Shown here piece after piece: positions 22,084 through 32,542 of a stretch of DNA of 64,000 nucleotides. The stretch is from Tridacna crocea (lineage: Eukaryota; Mollusca; Bivalvia; Cardiida; Cardiidae), in the NCBI GenBank assembly GCA_943736015.1, contig OX031059.1:59841159-59905158 (forward strand). Reading direction: 5' to 3'. The position numbers were made by a program, and so were the translations under genes. The notes beneath the pieces were generated by a model. That model did no database searches. It saw nothing but the letters and a program-made list of their open reading frames with translations, and had not been told where the DNA came from. How positions within the stretch are numbered: position 1 is the first letter of the stretch; each line of letters begins with the position of its first letter.

Positions 22084-22172
22084 AAAGGAAATATACATAA
22101 AACCCCCTCTTTCCATGACATGTCATTATATATGACATGTCATGGTAAAGGGGTTTTATGTATATTTCCTTT
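22084..22172. repeat. ~40-bp stem inverted repeat
   Basis: AAAGGAAATATACATAAAAC ... ATGACATGTCAT pairs with ATGACATGTCATGG ... TTTATGTATATTTCCTTT around a short TATATA loop. It lies at the edge of the ~150-bp repeat family. Confidence 0.8.
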
Positions 22173-22579
22173 GTTTGTTTTCATTTTATGAAATGCCAAG
22201 TTCTGCAAAAAGGGTACTTAATGTATAATCCTGTAATGGACCTCTTTTTTTTTATGTAATGAAATCCTGTGCCATGGAACAAGGGAGCTTAATGTATAAT
22301 TTCATCATGGACCAATAACAAAAAGGCCACATGTACATGCAAAATACAATACCTCTTATATGTTTGTATCAAAAAAGGTCTTTTTCGGCGGGGGCTGTCA
22401 TTTCAACGAAATTGCTTGTTAAATGTTGAAATCATTTGGAAAAGGGAGAAAACGGCAGCAATTTCTCCTTTGTCCAGGGCGAAACGATAACGTAGAAAAG
22501 TGTAGAATAGTACGAACAACAATTCGTGTATTTTAATATCAAATAAAAAAGAAAGTACCTACTTCATGTTGGATTTTCT
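22173..22579. other. non-coding, repeat debris
   Basis: More 'AAGGGAGCTTAATGTATAAT' units of the neighbouring array and a weak family A-like hairpin at about 22435-22480. No gene. Confidence 0.45.
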
Positions 22580-22882
22580 CTATGGAAATTGCCGTTGCAG
22601 AATGTCTGTCCTTCGGAGTTTCGGTTTAAGGCCTATTTCCTTTCGACTCGGCATTTCAAATAATGTCGGTACAGCGCCAGCTTTTAACCGCAGGCTAAAG
22701 TTCCTATAACTAACTTCTTTTGCGAGCTTTGGACTTATCAAAAACTGACCGTCATCGAAGTTTTTCAGAAACAATTTCAAACGAACCGATAGCATAAAAT
22801 CCGTCGCTACTGTCCGGCCCAAGTTTAAACGTTTCAAAATCCATAGTGTCCTTTTTAATTCCTTCGGAAAATTGAACATATT
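22580..22882 (-). pseudogene. THAP-like zinc finger fragment
   Basis: THAP domains are C2CH DNA-binding modules found in host regulators and in P-element and related transposases. On the - strand the frame reads 'MFNFPKELKRTLWILKRLN', 'FLKNFDDGQFL' and 'RLKAGAVPTLFEMPSRK', following the usual FPK..W, HFxxxxF and KPxAVPTLF order. The expected first Cys pair is absent, and the Cys and His normally before the FDDxxF segment are replaced (Lys-Asn context), so zinc binding is unlikely. No transposase or other partner domain is visible nearby. Confidence 0.55.
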
Positions 22883-23515
22883 AACTATGAGTTCCCGAAT
22901 CGACTTTTACCATTTTTTCGGCTCAATTCTCAGTTAATACTTAGATATCTGCGTACAACCATCTGCGTTCCAAATTAATTTCTACTGACTGTATACACAG
23001 ACTGACTCGACAATGACGTTACACATGCACGGAAAAAGCGAATCAAGGGAAGTAAGCCATGTACCTTTATGACCGTATATCAGCTTGACAATTCGGCCGA
23101 GGTTTATGGCATGTTACAGGGTGGTATTTATAAAAAAAAATCTTATAAATGTTTAACTGACATCATTTGCAGCAGATTAAAAGAAAGAAAAAAAAAAAAA
23201 AAAAAAAAACAGCCTGGTCAAAATATTTTAGAATTTGCCCTTTAAGGTAACTATGTTTTGGAAGCTAGTGTACTCAATGCGTTCAGGACTGGAGATTCTA
23301 CAGGAGGACTCAAGGCAATATGCTTCTATCCTATTGATTGCTCTAACCCTAATCAAAGTGTGGTGTCTGTGGTTGTTAGGTAGAGCTTTGGCCTCATAAC
23401 CATTAAGTCCCAAGTCGATACCGGGTAAAAAAACTTTTGGTTGAGCCAATATTTAAACGCGCAATTTTTAATTTGCACGCCTAACAGATCAGTTCTGACT
23501 GAGCTACATGGCAAC
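22883..23515. other. intron sequence with poly-A and tRNA-like debris
   Basis: A run of about 20 A at 23190-23209 and a weak tRNA-like segment at 23365-23428 ('GGTTGTTAGGTAGAGC', 'AGTCGATACCGGG'), possibly a SINE relic. From about 23430 the sequence parallels the region before the dead exon at 10974. Confidence 0.4.
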
Positions 23516-23518
23516 AAT

Positions 23519-23711
23519 CAGAGCTCCAGATAGAGGGAGTGATTTTGATTTCAAAATTGAAAATATTTGTCATTTTTCCCTAAACCCTATGTTATGGGTA
23601 CTCATTAGAATCGTCTCTTAGAGACGATTCTAATGATTACCCACAACATAGAGTTTCAAAGAAAAATAACATATTTAAAATGCCATCACTCCCTCTTATC
23701 TGGAGCTCTGA
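23519..23711. mobile_element. foldback MITE, family B
   Basis: Ends CAGAGCTCCAGATAGAGGGA and TCTTATCTGGAGCTCTG; almost the whole element folds back on itself around TCGTCTCTTAGAGACGA. It is flanked by ACAAT on both sides, a likely 5-bp target duplication. Confidence 0.85.
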
Positions 23712-23798
23712 CAATGATTGCATTTCTAGGCATTGGTACATGTCCAGTATGTCTCAGCTCGTCGGTATTCCTAGCCAAAACAACGGTACATTTTTATC

Positions 23799-23990
23799 AG
23801 AGCTCCAGATAGAGGGATAAATTTCTTATTTCAAAATTGAAAATATTAGTTATTCTCCACGAAACCCTATGTTGTGGGTACTCATTAGAATCGTCTCATG
23901 GAGACGATTCTATTGAGTACCCACAACATAGGGGTTCGAAGAGAAATAATGGATTTAGAAAAAACATCACTCCCTCTTATCTGGAGCTCA
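23799..23990. mobile_element. foldback MITE, family B
   Basis: Second copy, CAGAGCTCCAGATAGAGGGA ... TCTTATCTGGAGCTCAG with centre CGTCTCATGGAGACG and the shared ACCCTATGTTGTGGGTACTC block. Confidence 0.85.
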
Positions 23991-24118
23991 GATTTATATG
24001 ATAACATTTCAAATGGCATAATTTCCCGTCTAGACACGGTCCTATTCAGTGCTACTATTATTTAGAGGAATTTCTGTATTAGTTTATAAAAATGCCTGTT
24101 TTACATGTACCTTTACAG

Positions 24119-24221
24119 ATTTTCACATGACAACCGATACAGACTTCTAAATCCATTACAAAATCAGAGGGAGTTAGAAAATTTGGGAAAACTTGTCCAA
24201 AACCGCCTACGTATTCTTCAG
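24119..24221 (+). CDS. FUT8-like: FUT8-like exon 2
   Basis: 103 bp between AG (TTTACAG) and GT (GTAAGG). It completes an Arg codon with exon 1 and reads 'FSHDNRYRLLNPLQNQREL' then 'LVQNRLRILQ'. The end aligns with 'LVQRRITYLQ' just before the conserved NPKDC block of vertebrate FUT8. It belongs to the stem/helical region in the Golgi lumen. A duplicate with a stop lies at 10974-11076. The donor is in phase 0 and joins 26788. Confidence 0.85.
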
Positions 24222-25265
24222 GTAAGGGAATTCCATTTATGTGCATTTTCGATAACTTCTATCTTTATGTTTACTGTCACTGAATTCGTATCTGTTCAAC
24301 ATCAGCTCCCTAATCTACTAGGGGGTGGGATTCTTTGCACTGTTCTGACTTAAAGAAGTTCATTCAAATTCTTCTTCTCTCAAACCACTCGTCAGATTTT
24401 GAAATCATTTGACAGAAATTCTCCTTATATTATAAGCCCTTTTTAGTTGGGCTGTTTTTGAAGAAAATATAGAGGTGTTGCCATAGCCTTTTTGTCTTCG
24501 ACTGCGTTGTCATTGTGCAAAAACTTTTGACATTTTGTTGTATTTCGGCTTCCACTCAACACATGTACTTGAAAGTGGGAATGATTGATTACTAGTAAAA
24601 GAGAAACCCATACAACAAGGACAGATAAATCTAAAATCATTTGTCCAAATTATGACCCTTTTTTGACTTGGAATTTTAACTTACTATCCATCACCCAACA
24701 GCCAATCGTCTCTTTTTCGACTTAATATTTTCAGCTGTCATTGGGCATGTGTTCTTGTTCAAGAAATGGTCCTTGGGTGACCTATCCTAAAATTTATCTG
24801 CAAAATTCTGATTAGTCAAAAATATGGCTGTGGTGATGACTGTAGGGGTGGTGACAGATTTTGGCATATCTTTTCAAAATTGCTTGGCAAAATAATGATT
24901 TTGTTTCAAAAATTTCAATACTCCAAAAACATTGGCTAGGATCCTCTCAAAAATTCAAGTGAGTGATCTGAGCCATCTTGCTTGCATTGAGATTAGTAAG
25001 GATGGGCCTGATTTGGATAGTCACTGATTAATGTACATAAAGCAAATATCAAGTGCATGACATCCTGCATTGTCTAAGCTTTGTTTTCCCCAAGACATGG
25101 TCGAAATTGGAGTGATAGACATCTTGTAGTTCGTAGTAAACATTGTCCCATCAAATAGAATTACCATTTTGACAAAGTTTTATTGCCTATGAATGTCATT
25201 CGGCTGTTGGGTTTTTCATTTATATTTGAAAGTGGTTCACTCTCGATTGCAACATACTATAGCTT
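24222..25265. repeat. intron 2 part 1: dispersed repeats
   Basis: Loose copies of the 'AAATTCTTCTTCTCTCAAACCACT.GTCAGATTTT' repeat common to this window (24355-24430, 24880-24960). No exon is seen. Confidence 0.5.
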
Positions 25266-25680
25266 TCGATAGTATAGTTATACCCCCGCCAAACGAATGT
25301 TTTCGGGGTAAAATGGGATCAGCCTGTCTGTTCGTATGTGAGTCCGTTCGCGTGTCCGTCAGTTTGTTCGTCTGTGTGCAGAATACTAGTAATCGCCAAT
25401 TTCTGTCAAAGTGCTGGTGGAGGTATTAACCTTTTACCAGCCGACAAAATTTCAGCCTTGTCTAAAATGAAAGCATTTGCAGACGACAATTTCAGTGTGC
25501 CTGAAAGAGTGCAACTGTTCTTTTATAGAGTAAAAGACATTGTGGGAAAGGGAGAAAATGCTGGTTACCAGCATTTTCTCCTTTTCTCAGAATGTTTTCA
25601 CAGGGATTCATTCTCAGGGGGGTTGAAATCGTCTTTGTGTATTATAGGGTTGAGTCACATTCAGTGACAGCTCTAGTTCG
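25265..25680. repeat. dispersed repeat 'ACCCCCGCCAAACGAATG' interrupted by a MITE
   Basis: The uninterrupted relative lies at 31608-31910. Here a family A MITE sits at the TTAA of 'GGTATTAAGTCACATTCA'. The host repeat resumes as GAGTCACATTCAGTGACAGC. Confidence 0.8.
25426..25653. mobile_element. foldback MITE, family A, in a dispersed repeat
   Basis: 228 bp from TTAACCTTTTACCAG to AGGGTTGA; left TTAA, right TTGA (one base changed). Central hairpin GACATTGTGGGAAAGGGAG / CTCCTTTTCTCAGAATGTT. Confidence 0.85.
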
Positions 25681-25699
25681 TCATTGGAAAGTCTAAACC

Positions 25700-26340
25700 A
25701 TACAGTTAACTGTTATACTTTGATGAGGCTCACCTTCCATCAAATAGCCTTGAAGTATGAGAAACTTGTTTCTGGGACAAATATCAAACCTTCTGTTATT
25801 TGAAGAATAGCAAAGTTTTGAAGTTAAGACCTGTGTAATGGAAAACAGCTATTTCCACTAAAAATATCATCCTGCAAAATTGGCTATAATTAAAAATGAG
25901 TATTATTGAACTACTTTCACCGATTTTTTTTTTTCATTTTTTCCTTCTTTATCATGTATAAATCTAAAACCACTATATTCTCAATTCAAAAAAAAAAGAT
26001 AATCAATACGTCCCTTTTCAGAAAACTAAAAAAAGTATCTAAAAAATAATTTCAAGATAGACATAAACGGAATTACTGATCCGTTAGAAATGTTCAAAAA
26101 TATTATTTCTGCATAAATCCTTATTTATCCTTATTTATCAACCAATTAGAATTTTCACCGGAAGTTCATTACACAGGTCTTACCTTACTAACTTTAATAC
26201 AACCATTAGCTTCAAGGCTATAAAGAATGGGCACATTTCGCTTGACAGTTCGACTAATGTAGAAAGTACGTCTTTCCTTCCATATGAGCCTGAAATACAT
26301 TCGTACTTTAGGGAAAAGTTTATGGATTGATTTGTATAGT
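25700..26340. repeat. intron 2 dispersed repeat related to 32130-32500
   Basis: 'ATGGAAAACAGCTATTTCC', 'ATTAAAAATGAGTATTATT.AACTACTTT' and 'AAACCACTATATTCTCA' recur in order at 32155-32310. AT-rich, non-coding. Confidence 0.6.
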
Positions 26341-26346
26341 ATGGTA

Positions 26347-26568
26347 TTGACGCATTTCCAAACGACAGTATTTTAGGCTTGTCCAGATTGAAAGCATTTG
26401 TAGACGACAAAATAAAAGTGACTGAAAATCTTGTTTTGGGAAAAGTAGAAAAAATGTGGGAAAAGGAGAAAATGGTGGTAACCAGCATTTTCTCCTTTTC
26501 CCACAATGTTTTCTAAATTTTTCTTTCTCAGGGTCGTCAAAAATAAGGATTGTGTGGTAATGGGTTAA
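26347..26568. mobile_element. foldback MITE, family A
   Basis: TTGACGCATTTCCAAACGAC ... GTGTGGTAATGGGTTAA. The central hairpin is intact with GGAGAAAATGGTGGTAACC / GGTAACCAGCATTTTCTCC. Confidence 0.8.
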
Positions 26569-26787
26569 ACGCAGTAAGTATAATCTTGATCTAGACTGTC
26601 TGCAAACATCCGTGAGTCGCGCTAAACAGCCTAAGAGTTAAAATGGTAATCGGTCATTATAGTGGTGCTAAGAATGTGTGGTCTGATTATGAAAAACAAC
26701 TAAAATTATGGTTTATATTACTATAACTATTTACTATTATTTGAACTTCGTATATCTCATTCACTTAGACCCATTTTGTCATTGTAG

Positions 26788-27001
26788 AATCCCATGTCAT
26801 GTAATACGACAAGGATAGCAAAATGCCTGGTGCATTATTGTGGTTTTGGGTGTCAAATAAATACAGCAGGACTGTGTTTAATGCTTGGCTACGTTTTAAA
26901 TCCGACAATAGTGATAGAGCCACCGCTACCGTCAGTTATTCAGCCTTTGAGTACCACGTGTACATCTGTAAATGAGGAAAACAGCAAAGCATCGGGGAAG
27001 A
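26788..27001 (+). CDS. FUT8-like: FUT8-like exon 3: conserved Cys block
   Basis: 214 bp from TGTAG to A|GTATGT. It reads 'NPMSCNTTRIAKCLVHYCGF', then 'GCQINTAGLCLMLGYVL', matching '[20 protein letters not shown]' and 'YGCQLHHVVYCFMIAYG' of vertebrate FUT8 with the four lumenal cysteines kept. The C-terminal part is shorter and more divergent than in vertebrates. It splices in phase 1 to 27498, giving Asn. The open frame runs on into the pyrimidine-rich intron, but that extension is not coding. Confidence 0.9.
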
Positions 27002-27010
27002 GTATGTACA

Positions 27011-27041
<31 letters not shown>

Positions 27042-27272
27042 CCCCCCCCCCCCCCCGCGTCTCTCTCTTTGCCTCCCTTTCTCTCTCTTCTTTCTTTCTC
27101 TCTCTCTCTCTCTCGTCTCGTCTTGTCTCTCTCTCGTCTCGTCTTGTCTCTCTCTCTCTCTCTCCGTCTCCTCTTCTCTCGTCTCGTCTCGTCTCGTCTC
27201 GTCTCGTCTCTCTCTCTATTCGTACTTTCTCTCTCTCTCAGTATTTCTCTCTGTCTCTCTGTGTCTCTCTTG

Positions 27273-27310
<38 letters not shown>

Positions 27311-27387
27311 CAAGCTCTCTCACACACACTCTCTTTCAGTCTCTCGTATTTTTTTTATTTCTGTCTCTCTTGCAAGCTCTCATTACA

Positions 27388-27432
<45 letters not shown>

Positions 27433-27497
27433 ACAAGCTCTCTTTACATCTCTCTGTATCTTGCAATTCCTCTATACATTACTTTTTCTTCTTTTAG
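27002..27497 (+). repeat. ~500-bp almost pure pyrimidine intron 3
   Basis: Nearly every base of the + strand is C or T: (CT)n, a C-run of about 16 (27041-27056), TCGTC / GTCTC pentamers at 27113-27210, and 'TTGCAAGCTCTCT' interruptions. The donor is GTATGT and the acceptor CTTTTAG. Long ORFs predicted here on both strands are artefacts of the repeat. Confidence 0.95.
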
Positions 27498-27732
27498 ATA
27501 ATACGAGCTACCGAATTCTGGCAGTTTACCCATCCAGTACTGAGATAAAACACAATTCTTTTCCACCGGCCGTTCCGGATGATCTTGTTGATAAGATTAC
27601 ACGGCTACACAGAGACCCGTTTTTGTTGTGGGTCGGGCAGATATCTAGGTATGTCTTCAGACCAACTAAGGCGACGGCCGAATTTCTCGAAAGGAAGGAA
27701 GCAACACTTGGGTTCTCCTCGCCTGTTGCCGG
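27498..27732 (+). CDS. FUT8-like: FUT8-like exon 4
   Basis: 235 bp. It reads 'NTSYRILAVYPSS', 'FPPAVPDDLVDKITRLHRDP', 'FLLWVGQISRYVFRPT' and 'LGFSSPVAG', matching '[20 protein letters not shown]', 'AVWWVSQFVKYLIRPQPWL' and 'LGFKHPVIG' of vertebrate FUT8. This is the first part of the GT23 catalytic domain. The donor GG|GTAAAT is in phase 2 and fits an exon starting A ATT CAC (Ile-His). Confidence 0.95.
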
Positions 27733-27802
27733 GTAAATATATCGAATAATCCCGTAAATCTGTTTCTATTTGAGCTGTACTCTGACAAAAGGGGGCTTAG
27801 TC

Positions 27803-27994
27803 AGAGCCCCAGTTTAGAGGGAGTGATAGTATTCTAAATCCATTATTTCTCTTCCAAACCCTATGTTGTGGATGCTCAAATGAATTGTCTCGACGAGACG
27901 ATTCGAATGAGTACCCAGAACATAGGATTTGGATAAGAATAATCCATATTTTCAACTTTGAAATCAAAATCACTCTCTCTGTCTGGAGCTCTAT
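27803..27994. mobile_element. foldback MITE, family B
   Basis: Third copy: CAGAGCCCCAGTTTAGAGGG ... CTCTGTCTGGAGCTCT. Centre TTGTCTCGACGAGACGATTC pairs across, and the ACCCTATGTTGTGGATGCTC block is shared. Confidence 0.85.
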
Positions 27995-28079
27995 TAATGT
28001 ATTTCCTTGATGTATAAAAAAAAAAAAAGCTCTACCAAATTTATTCAAAGAATTGAATTCTACCCATCACTCTGGTTGC

Positions 28080-29990
28080 CATGGTAACAAAAAGGAAAGC
28101 TTTAAAAATCTTCTCTGAAACTAGAAGGCCTAGAGCTTCGATATGTGGCATTTCCTAGTGGACCTCTACGAAGTTTGTTCAAATGATACCCTTGGGGGTC
28201 AAAACTGGCCCCACCCCAGGAAGTCACAAGTTTGAACATAGGACCAAAGAAGGAAAACTTTAGAAATCTTCTTCTCTAAAACAAGAAAGCATAGAGCTTT
28301 GCTATTTGATATGTGGCATTTCTTAGTGGACCTCTACCAAGTCTGTTCAAATGATGCCCCTGGGGGTCAAAACTGGCCCCATCACTGGGGTCACAAGGTT
28401 GAACATTGGAACAAAGAAGGAAAGCTTTAAAAATCTTCTTCCCTAAAATTTAAAGGCGTAGAGCTTTGATATTTGGTATGTATTATCTCCTAGTGGACCT
28501 CTACCAAGTTTGTTCAAATGAAGCCCCTGGCCTCAAAACTGGCCCCACCCCGTGGATCACAAGTTTGAGCATAGGAACAAAGAAGGAAAACTTTAAAAAT
28601 CTTCTTCTTTAAAACTAGAAAGCATAGAGCTTTGATATTTGATATGTGGCATTTCCTAGTGGACCTCTACCAAGTTTGTTCAAATTATGCCCTGGGGGTC
28701 AAAACTGGCCCCACCCCGGGGGTCACAAGTTTGAGCATAGGAACAAAAAAGGAAAACTTTAGAAATCTTCTACTCTGAAACTAGTAGGCCTAGAGCTTTG
28801 ATATTTGGTATGTGGCGTCTCATAGTGGACCTCTACCAAGTCTGTTCAAATGATGCCCCTGGGGGTCAAAACTGGCCCCATCACTGGGGTCACAAGGTTG
28901 AACATTGGAACAAAGAAGGAAAGCTTTAAAAATCTTCTTCCCTAAAATTTAAAGGCGTAGAGCTTTGATATTTGGTATGTATTATCTCCTAGTGGACCTC
29001 TACCAAGTTTGTTCAAATGAAGCCCCTGGCCTCAAAACTGGCCCCACCCCGTGGATCACAAGTTTGAGCATAGGAACAAAGAAGGAAAACTAAAAATCTT
29101 CTTCTTTAAAACTAGAAAGCATAGAGCTTTGATATTTGATATGTGGCATTTCCTAGTGGACCTCTACCAAGTTTGTTCAAATTATGCCCCTGGGGGTCAA
29201 AACTGGCCCCACCCCGTGGGTCACAAGTTTGAGCATAGGAACAAAAAAGGAAAACTTTAAAAATCTTCTACTCTGAAACTAGTAGGCCTAGAGCTTTGAT
29301 ATTTGGTATGTGGCGTCTCATAGTGGACCTCTACCAAGTTTGTTCAAATGATGCCCCTGGGGTCAAAACTGGCCTCATCCCGGGGGACACAAGCTTGAGC
29401 ATAGGAACAAAGAAGGAAAACTGAAAATCTTCCCCGCTGAAACTTGAAGGAATAGAGTTTTGATATTTGGTATGTAGCATTTCCTAGTGGACCTCTATCA
29501 GGTTTGTTCACATGATGCCCCTGGGCCCAAAACTGGCCCCTCCCCGGGGGATTACAAGTTCAAACATAGGAACAAAGAATGGAAACTGTAATGTTCTTCT
29601 TCTCAAAAACTAAAAGGCATAAGTTTGAACACAGAAACAAAGAAGGAAAACTTTTAAAAAGATCTTCTCTGAAACTTGATGGCGTAGAGCTTTGATTTTT
29701 GGTTTTTGTAGCATTTTCTGGTGGACCTCTACCAAGTTTTTTCATATGATGCCCCTGGAGTCAAAACTGGCCCTGTTCAAACATAGGAACAAATAAAGAA
29801 AATTTTAAGATTCTTCTTCTCTAAAATTAGAGCTTTGATATTTGGCATGTAGCAATTTCTGGTAGACCCCTACCAAGTTTGTTCATATCATACCTTTGGG
29901 GTCAAAACTGGACCTGCCGCGGGGGTTACAGGTTCGTTTAAAGTTCATCACAAAAACATATGGGAAATAAAGCTATAGTACCTATGTGAG
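28080..29990. repeat. satellite array of the ~210-bp monomer in intron 4
   Basis: About nine monomers, each with 'GGTCACAAGTTTGA.CATAGG', 'GGAAAACTTTAAAAATCTTC', 'TAGAGCTTTGATATTTGGTA', 'GTGGACCTCTACCAAGTTTG' and 'GGGGTCAAAACTGGCCCC'. A segment starting 28381 recurs almost unchanged at 28880 (499-bp shift), a recent higher-order duplication. The monomer is the one in the palindrome at the left of the window, and the dispersed-repeat unit beginning at 28070 is its entry. Confidence 0.9.
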
Positions 29991-30380
29991 CGCTCCAGGG
30001 CCAATGCCCTCTTGTTTAGATTTCGCACCAGAAATTAAAAAAAAAAAATTGTGGGAATGTCAAGTGACGCATAAATTCCATGACATTACAAACATTTCCA
30101 TGTCTTCTTTGGCTCTGTATTTGAAACTTCGTCTGTGTATTTCTGGTATGTAAATGAACGAGTTGCTCATGTAAGAATAGATCGTGTTTCCCGTCGGTGT
30201 TGATTTGGGCCGTAGTAAATCTGTAATTTCTCTAGTTGTCGGATGGTTTTCGACTACTGGGGTTTTATGGATGAAAATTAAAAGGCTTTGGAAGTACAGC
30301 ATATATATGATTTTTTTTGTATTTTTTGGTAAAATTTTCTTCCCAAAATCTGAAGCGCCACCTTTAAAGTAAAGCATGCG
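29990..30380. mobile_element. ~390-bp dispersed element, copy 1
   Basis: Matches 48265-48655 over its length ('GATTTCGCACCAGAAATT', 'TTCCCGTCGGTGTTGA', 'TTTTCGACTACTGGGGTTTT', 'AAATCTGAAGCGCCACCTTT'). An inverted fragment lies at 37950-38035. The family is unknown; the apparent ORFs are read-throughs. Confidence 0.7.
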
Positions 30381-31140
30381 AATTTTCTAATGTTTCCAAA
30401 CAGACAAGCATTTAGAAATCTACTGTAACTATAAAATTTACGTGTTCATAAAAGCCATAGTAACAGCCGCTTCACTGCGTCACTAACAGTACAGTGCAAA
30501 GTTTGTAAATAAATAATGTTCAGTGATGTTTTCAAATACTGATTTTTTTTTTTTCAACATAAACCCTTCCTCTTGTTTTGAAAGTAACCGAACTTTAAAT
30601 GTACAAAAACCGATATACAGATGTGAACTTGAAAAACTCAGAGTTCTATGAATAAATAGTAAATACTGATTTAATACTTTCCTGTCAAACAATATTTAGA
30701 TCTATTTTTCTGTAAATTCGGCGTAATCGGATGTAGGCCTACGATTTAACGTAACACTGGCATGTCAGACTCAGTTCCGTAATTTAGGTGACGAAACACC
30801 ATTATCTTTCGAGAGGTGGCACTCATTCTTCAAATACACGTATATATCTATTGATTAAACAGCTACAGATATGCCGTAAACAGGATGCCAGTTTACTATC
30901 GTTGTCTGCGCATATCATATTCTTCGCAGGTTCGAACTGTCTTATATGACGCATCACTACCCAAAGTTTTGGGGGATTGTATTAATACGCGCTGATAAAG
31001 TAGCAATTGAGAAAATGGATATTATCAATACGTGTCAGGAGAAATCATGCCTGTTTTAGCTCCAGATTTAAGCTTTGGTAATAGCCTCGTTATAAACCTA
31101 GCACGGTTGGGACGTTATTTTTTGTTGTCAGTCTGTTATA
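30381..31140. other. intron 4 sequence, nothing recognised
   Basis: AT-rich; only short frames. No splice-flanked coding segment resembling FUT8 was found. Confidence 0.5.
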
Positions 31141-31149
31141 GAAATCCCA

Positions 31150-31430
31150 TGTCTATATTTGGCTTGCAACACACAAAAATATGTACATGTATTTTGACAT
31201 TTGCGCAAAGTGTCGTCTCGGATCAGCCTGCGCAATCTGCGCAAGCTAATCCGAAACGATACTTTCCGCTTTTACGTAATTTTTTGTTTTGCGAAAGTCT
31301 ACCGTAGCACAAAATGTTGTCGTAAAGTGCTATCTCGGATAAGCCTGTGCGGACTGCGCAGGCTGATCCGAGACGACATTTTATGCGAATGCTCGAAAGC
31401 CCCTTTTCGCGTATTGCAAGCCACTTAGAA
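31150..31430. mobile_element. foldback MITE, family C
   Basis: CTTGCAACACAC ... GCGTATTGCAAG ends. Inside are GTGTCGTCTCGGATCAGCCTG, its inverse, and a second inverted pair GCGCAGGCTGATCCGAGACGAC. Confidence 0.8.
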
Positions 31431-31607
31431 ACTGCATAGATACGCAGTAAACAATGGTATTTTGTACAAATATTGTTCTCATTGGACATTGTTATATTGT
31501 TTTGAAATTTGTAGCAAAAGAATGATATGATTTTTTACCAGAGCAGTAAATATAGCTAGTTTCCGCTCGCAATCTTCTGCGACAGTTTACGCATTTCGTA
31601 TTAATAT

Positions 31608-31910
31608 TTATATCCCCGCAAAACGAATGTTTTCGATGGTATACTGGAATCAGCCTATTTGTCCGTGTGTCCGCCCGTCCGTGTGCCTGTCTGTGTAAAA
31701 AATACTAGTACTTTAGTGTCGCAAAATCCTCATACAGTTTTCCTTCAATTGTATTGAAACTTTGCACAAATATTGATCATATATTGAAGATTTGCAAGAC
31801 GCAATTTTCAAGTGTCAACTCTTCCTAGTTGAGGAAATATCTCCCCTTGACACTTTTTTCGTCAAAGCACTGGCGGGGGTATTAAGTCACATTCAATGAC
31901 AGCTCTAGTT
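31608..31910. repeat. dispersed repeat 'ATCCCCGCAAAACGAATG', uninterrupted
   Basis: Same family as 25265-25680 but without the MITE. The site 'GGGGGTATTAAGTCACATTC' (TTAA at 31882-31885) is the empty form of the insertion at 25426. Confidence 0.8.
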
Positions 31911-32520
31911 TCACCTAGATACAGGTTAATGACGCGTCATAGCAGACAGTTCTGTCTTCGAAGAAATGCGTGGACAACAGCTGAACACGGTAGGCCTAAT
32001 TAGCTGTTTTCCTATCTGCTGACAGTACACGAAACCGAGCTTCTGTTCTGGAAGATCTAAAGAACCAGTTTCATATGATAAGGAGTTTAACAAATGCAGC
32101 ACCTTTATCCATTCTTTTTTTACCATTAGTAGTAGTTTGACTTAAGGTTGTGGACCCTTCATAGAAAACAGCTACAGTATTTCCGCTATAATATTATCCT
32201 AAGAAATTTGCTATGATTAAAAATGAGTATTATTTAACTACTTTAACCGAGCCACCTTTTTTCCTTTTTGTCCTTCTATAAATCTGAAACCACTATATTC
32301 TCATTACAAAGGGAGATAATAACTACTCCCTTTTGTGGAAACTAACAAAAGTATCAACAAATATTTTCAAGACAGACATCAAAGAAATTTCTGGTTGGTT
32401 AAAAATGTATACAAGTTTTATATCTGTACAAATCTGTATTCATCAACTATCAAAAAATTTTATGCCATGCTGCACTAGAAGTAGTAGTATGGGTCTACTA
32501 CCTTAATACAGAGTCTATAA
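31911..32520. repeat. intron 4, dispersed repeat related to 25700-26200
   Basis: Shares 'ATTAAAAATGAGTATTATT', 'AACCACTATATTCTCA' and flanking order with 25860-26000. No gene. Confidence 0.55.
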
Positions 32521-32542
32521 TTTCTATCATGTCTTTGGGCAG

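Noticed and set aside
26794-27736. Long overlapping ORFs (142-254 codons) on the + strand and a 100-codon Arg/Glu-rich ORF on the - strand
   Set aside because: They run through the pure-pyrimidine intron. Only 26788-27001 and 27498-27732 align with FUT8 and have splice sites.
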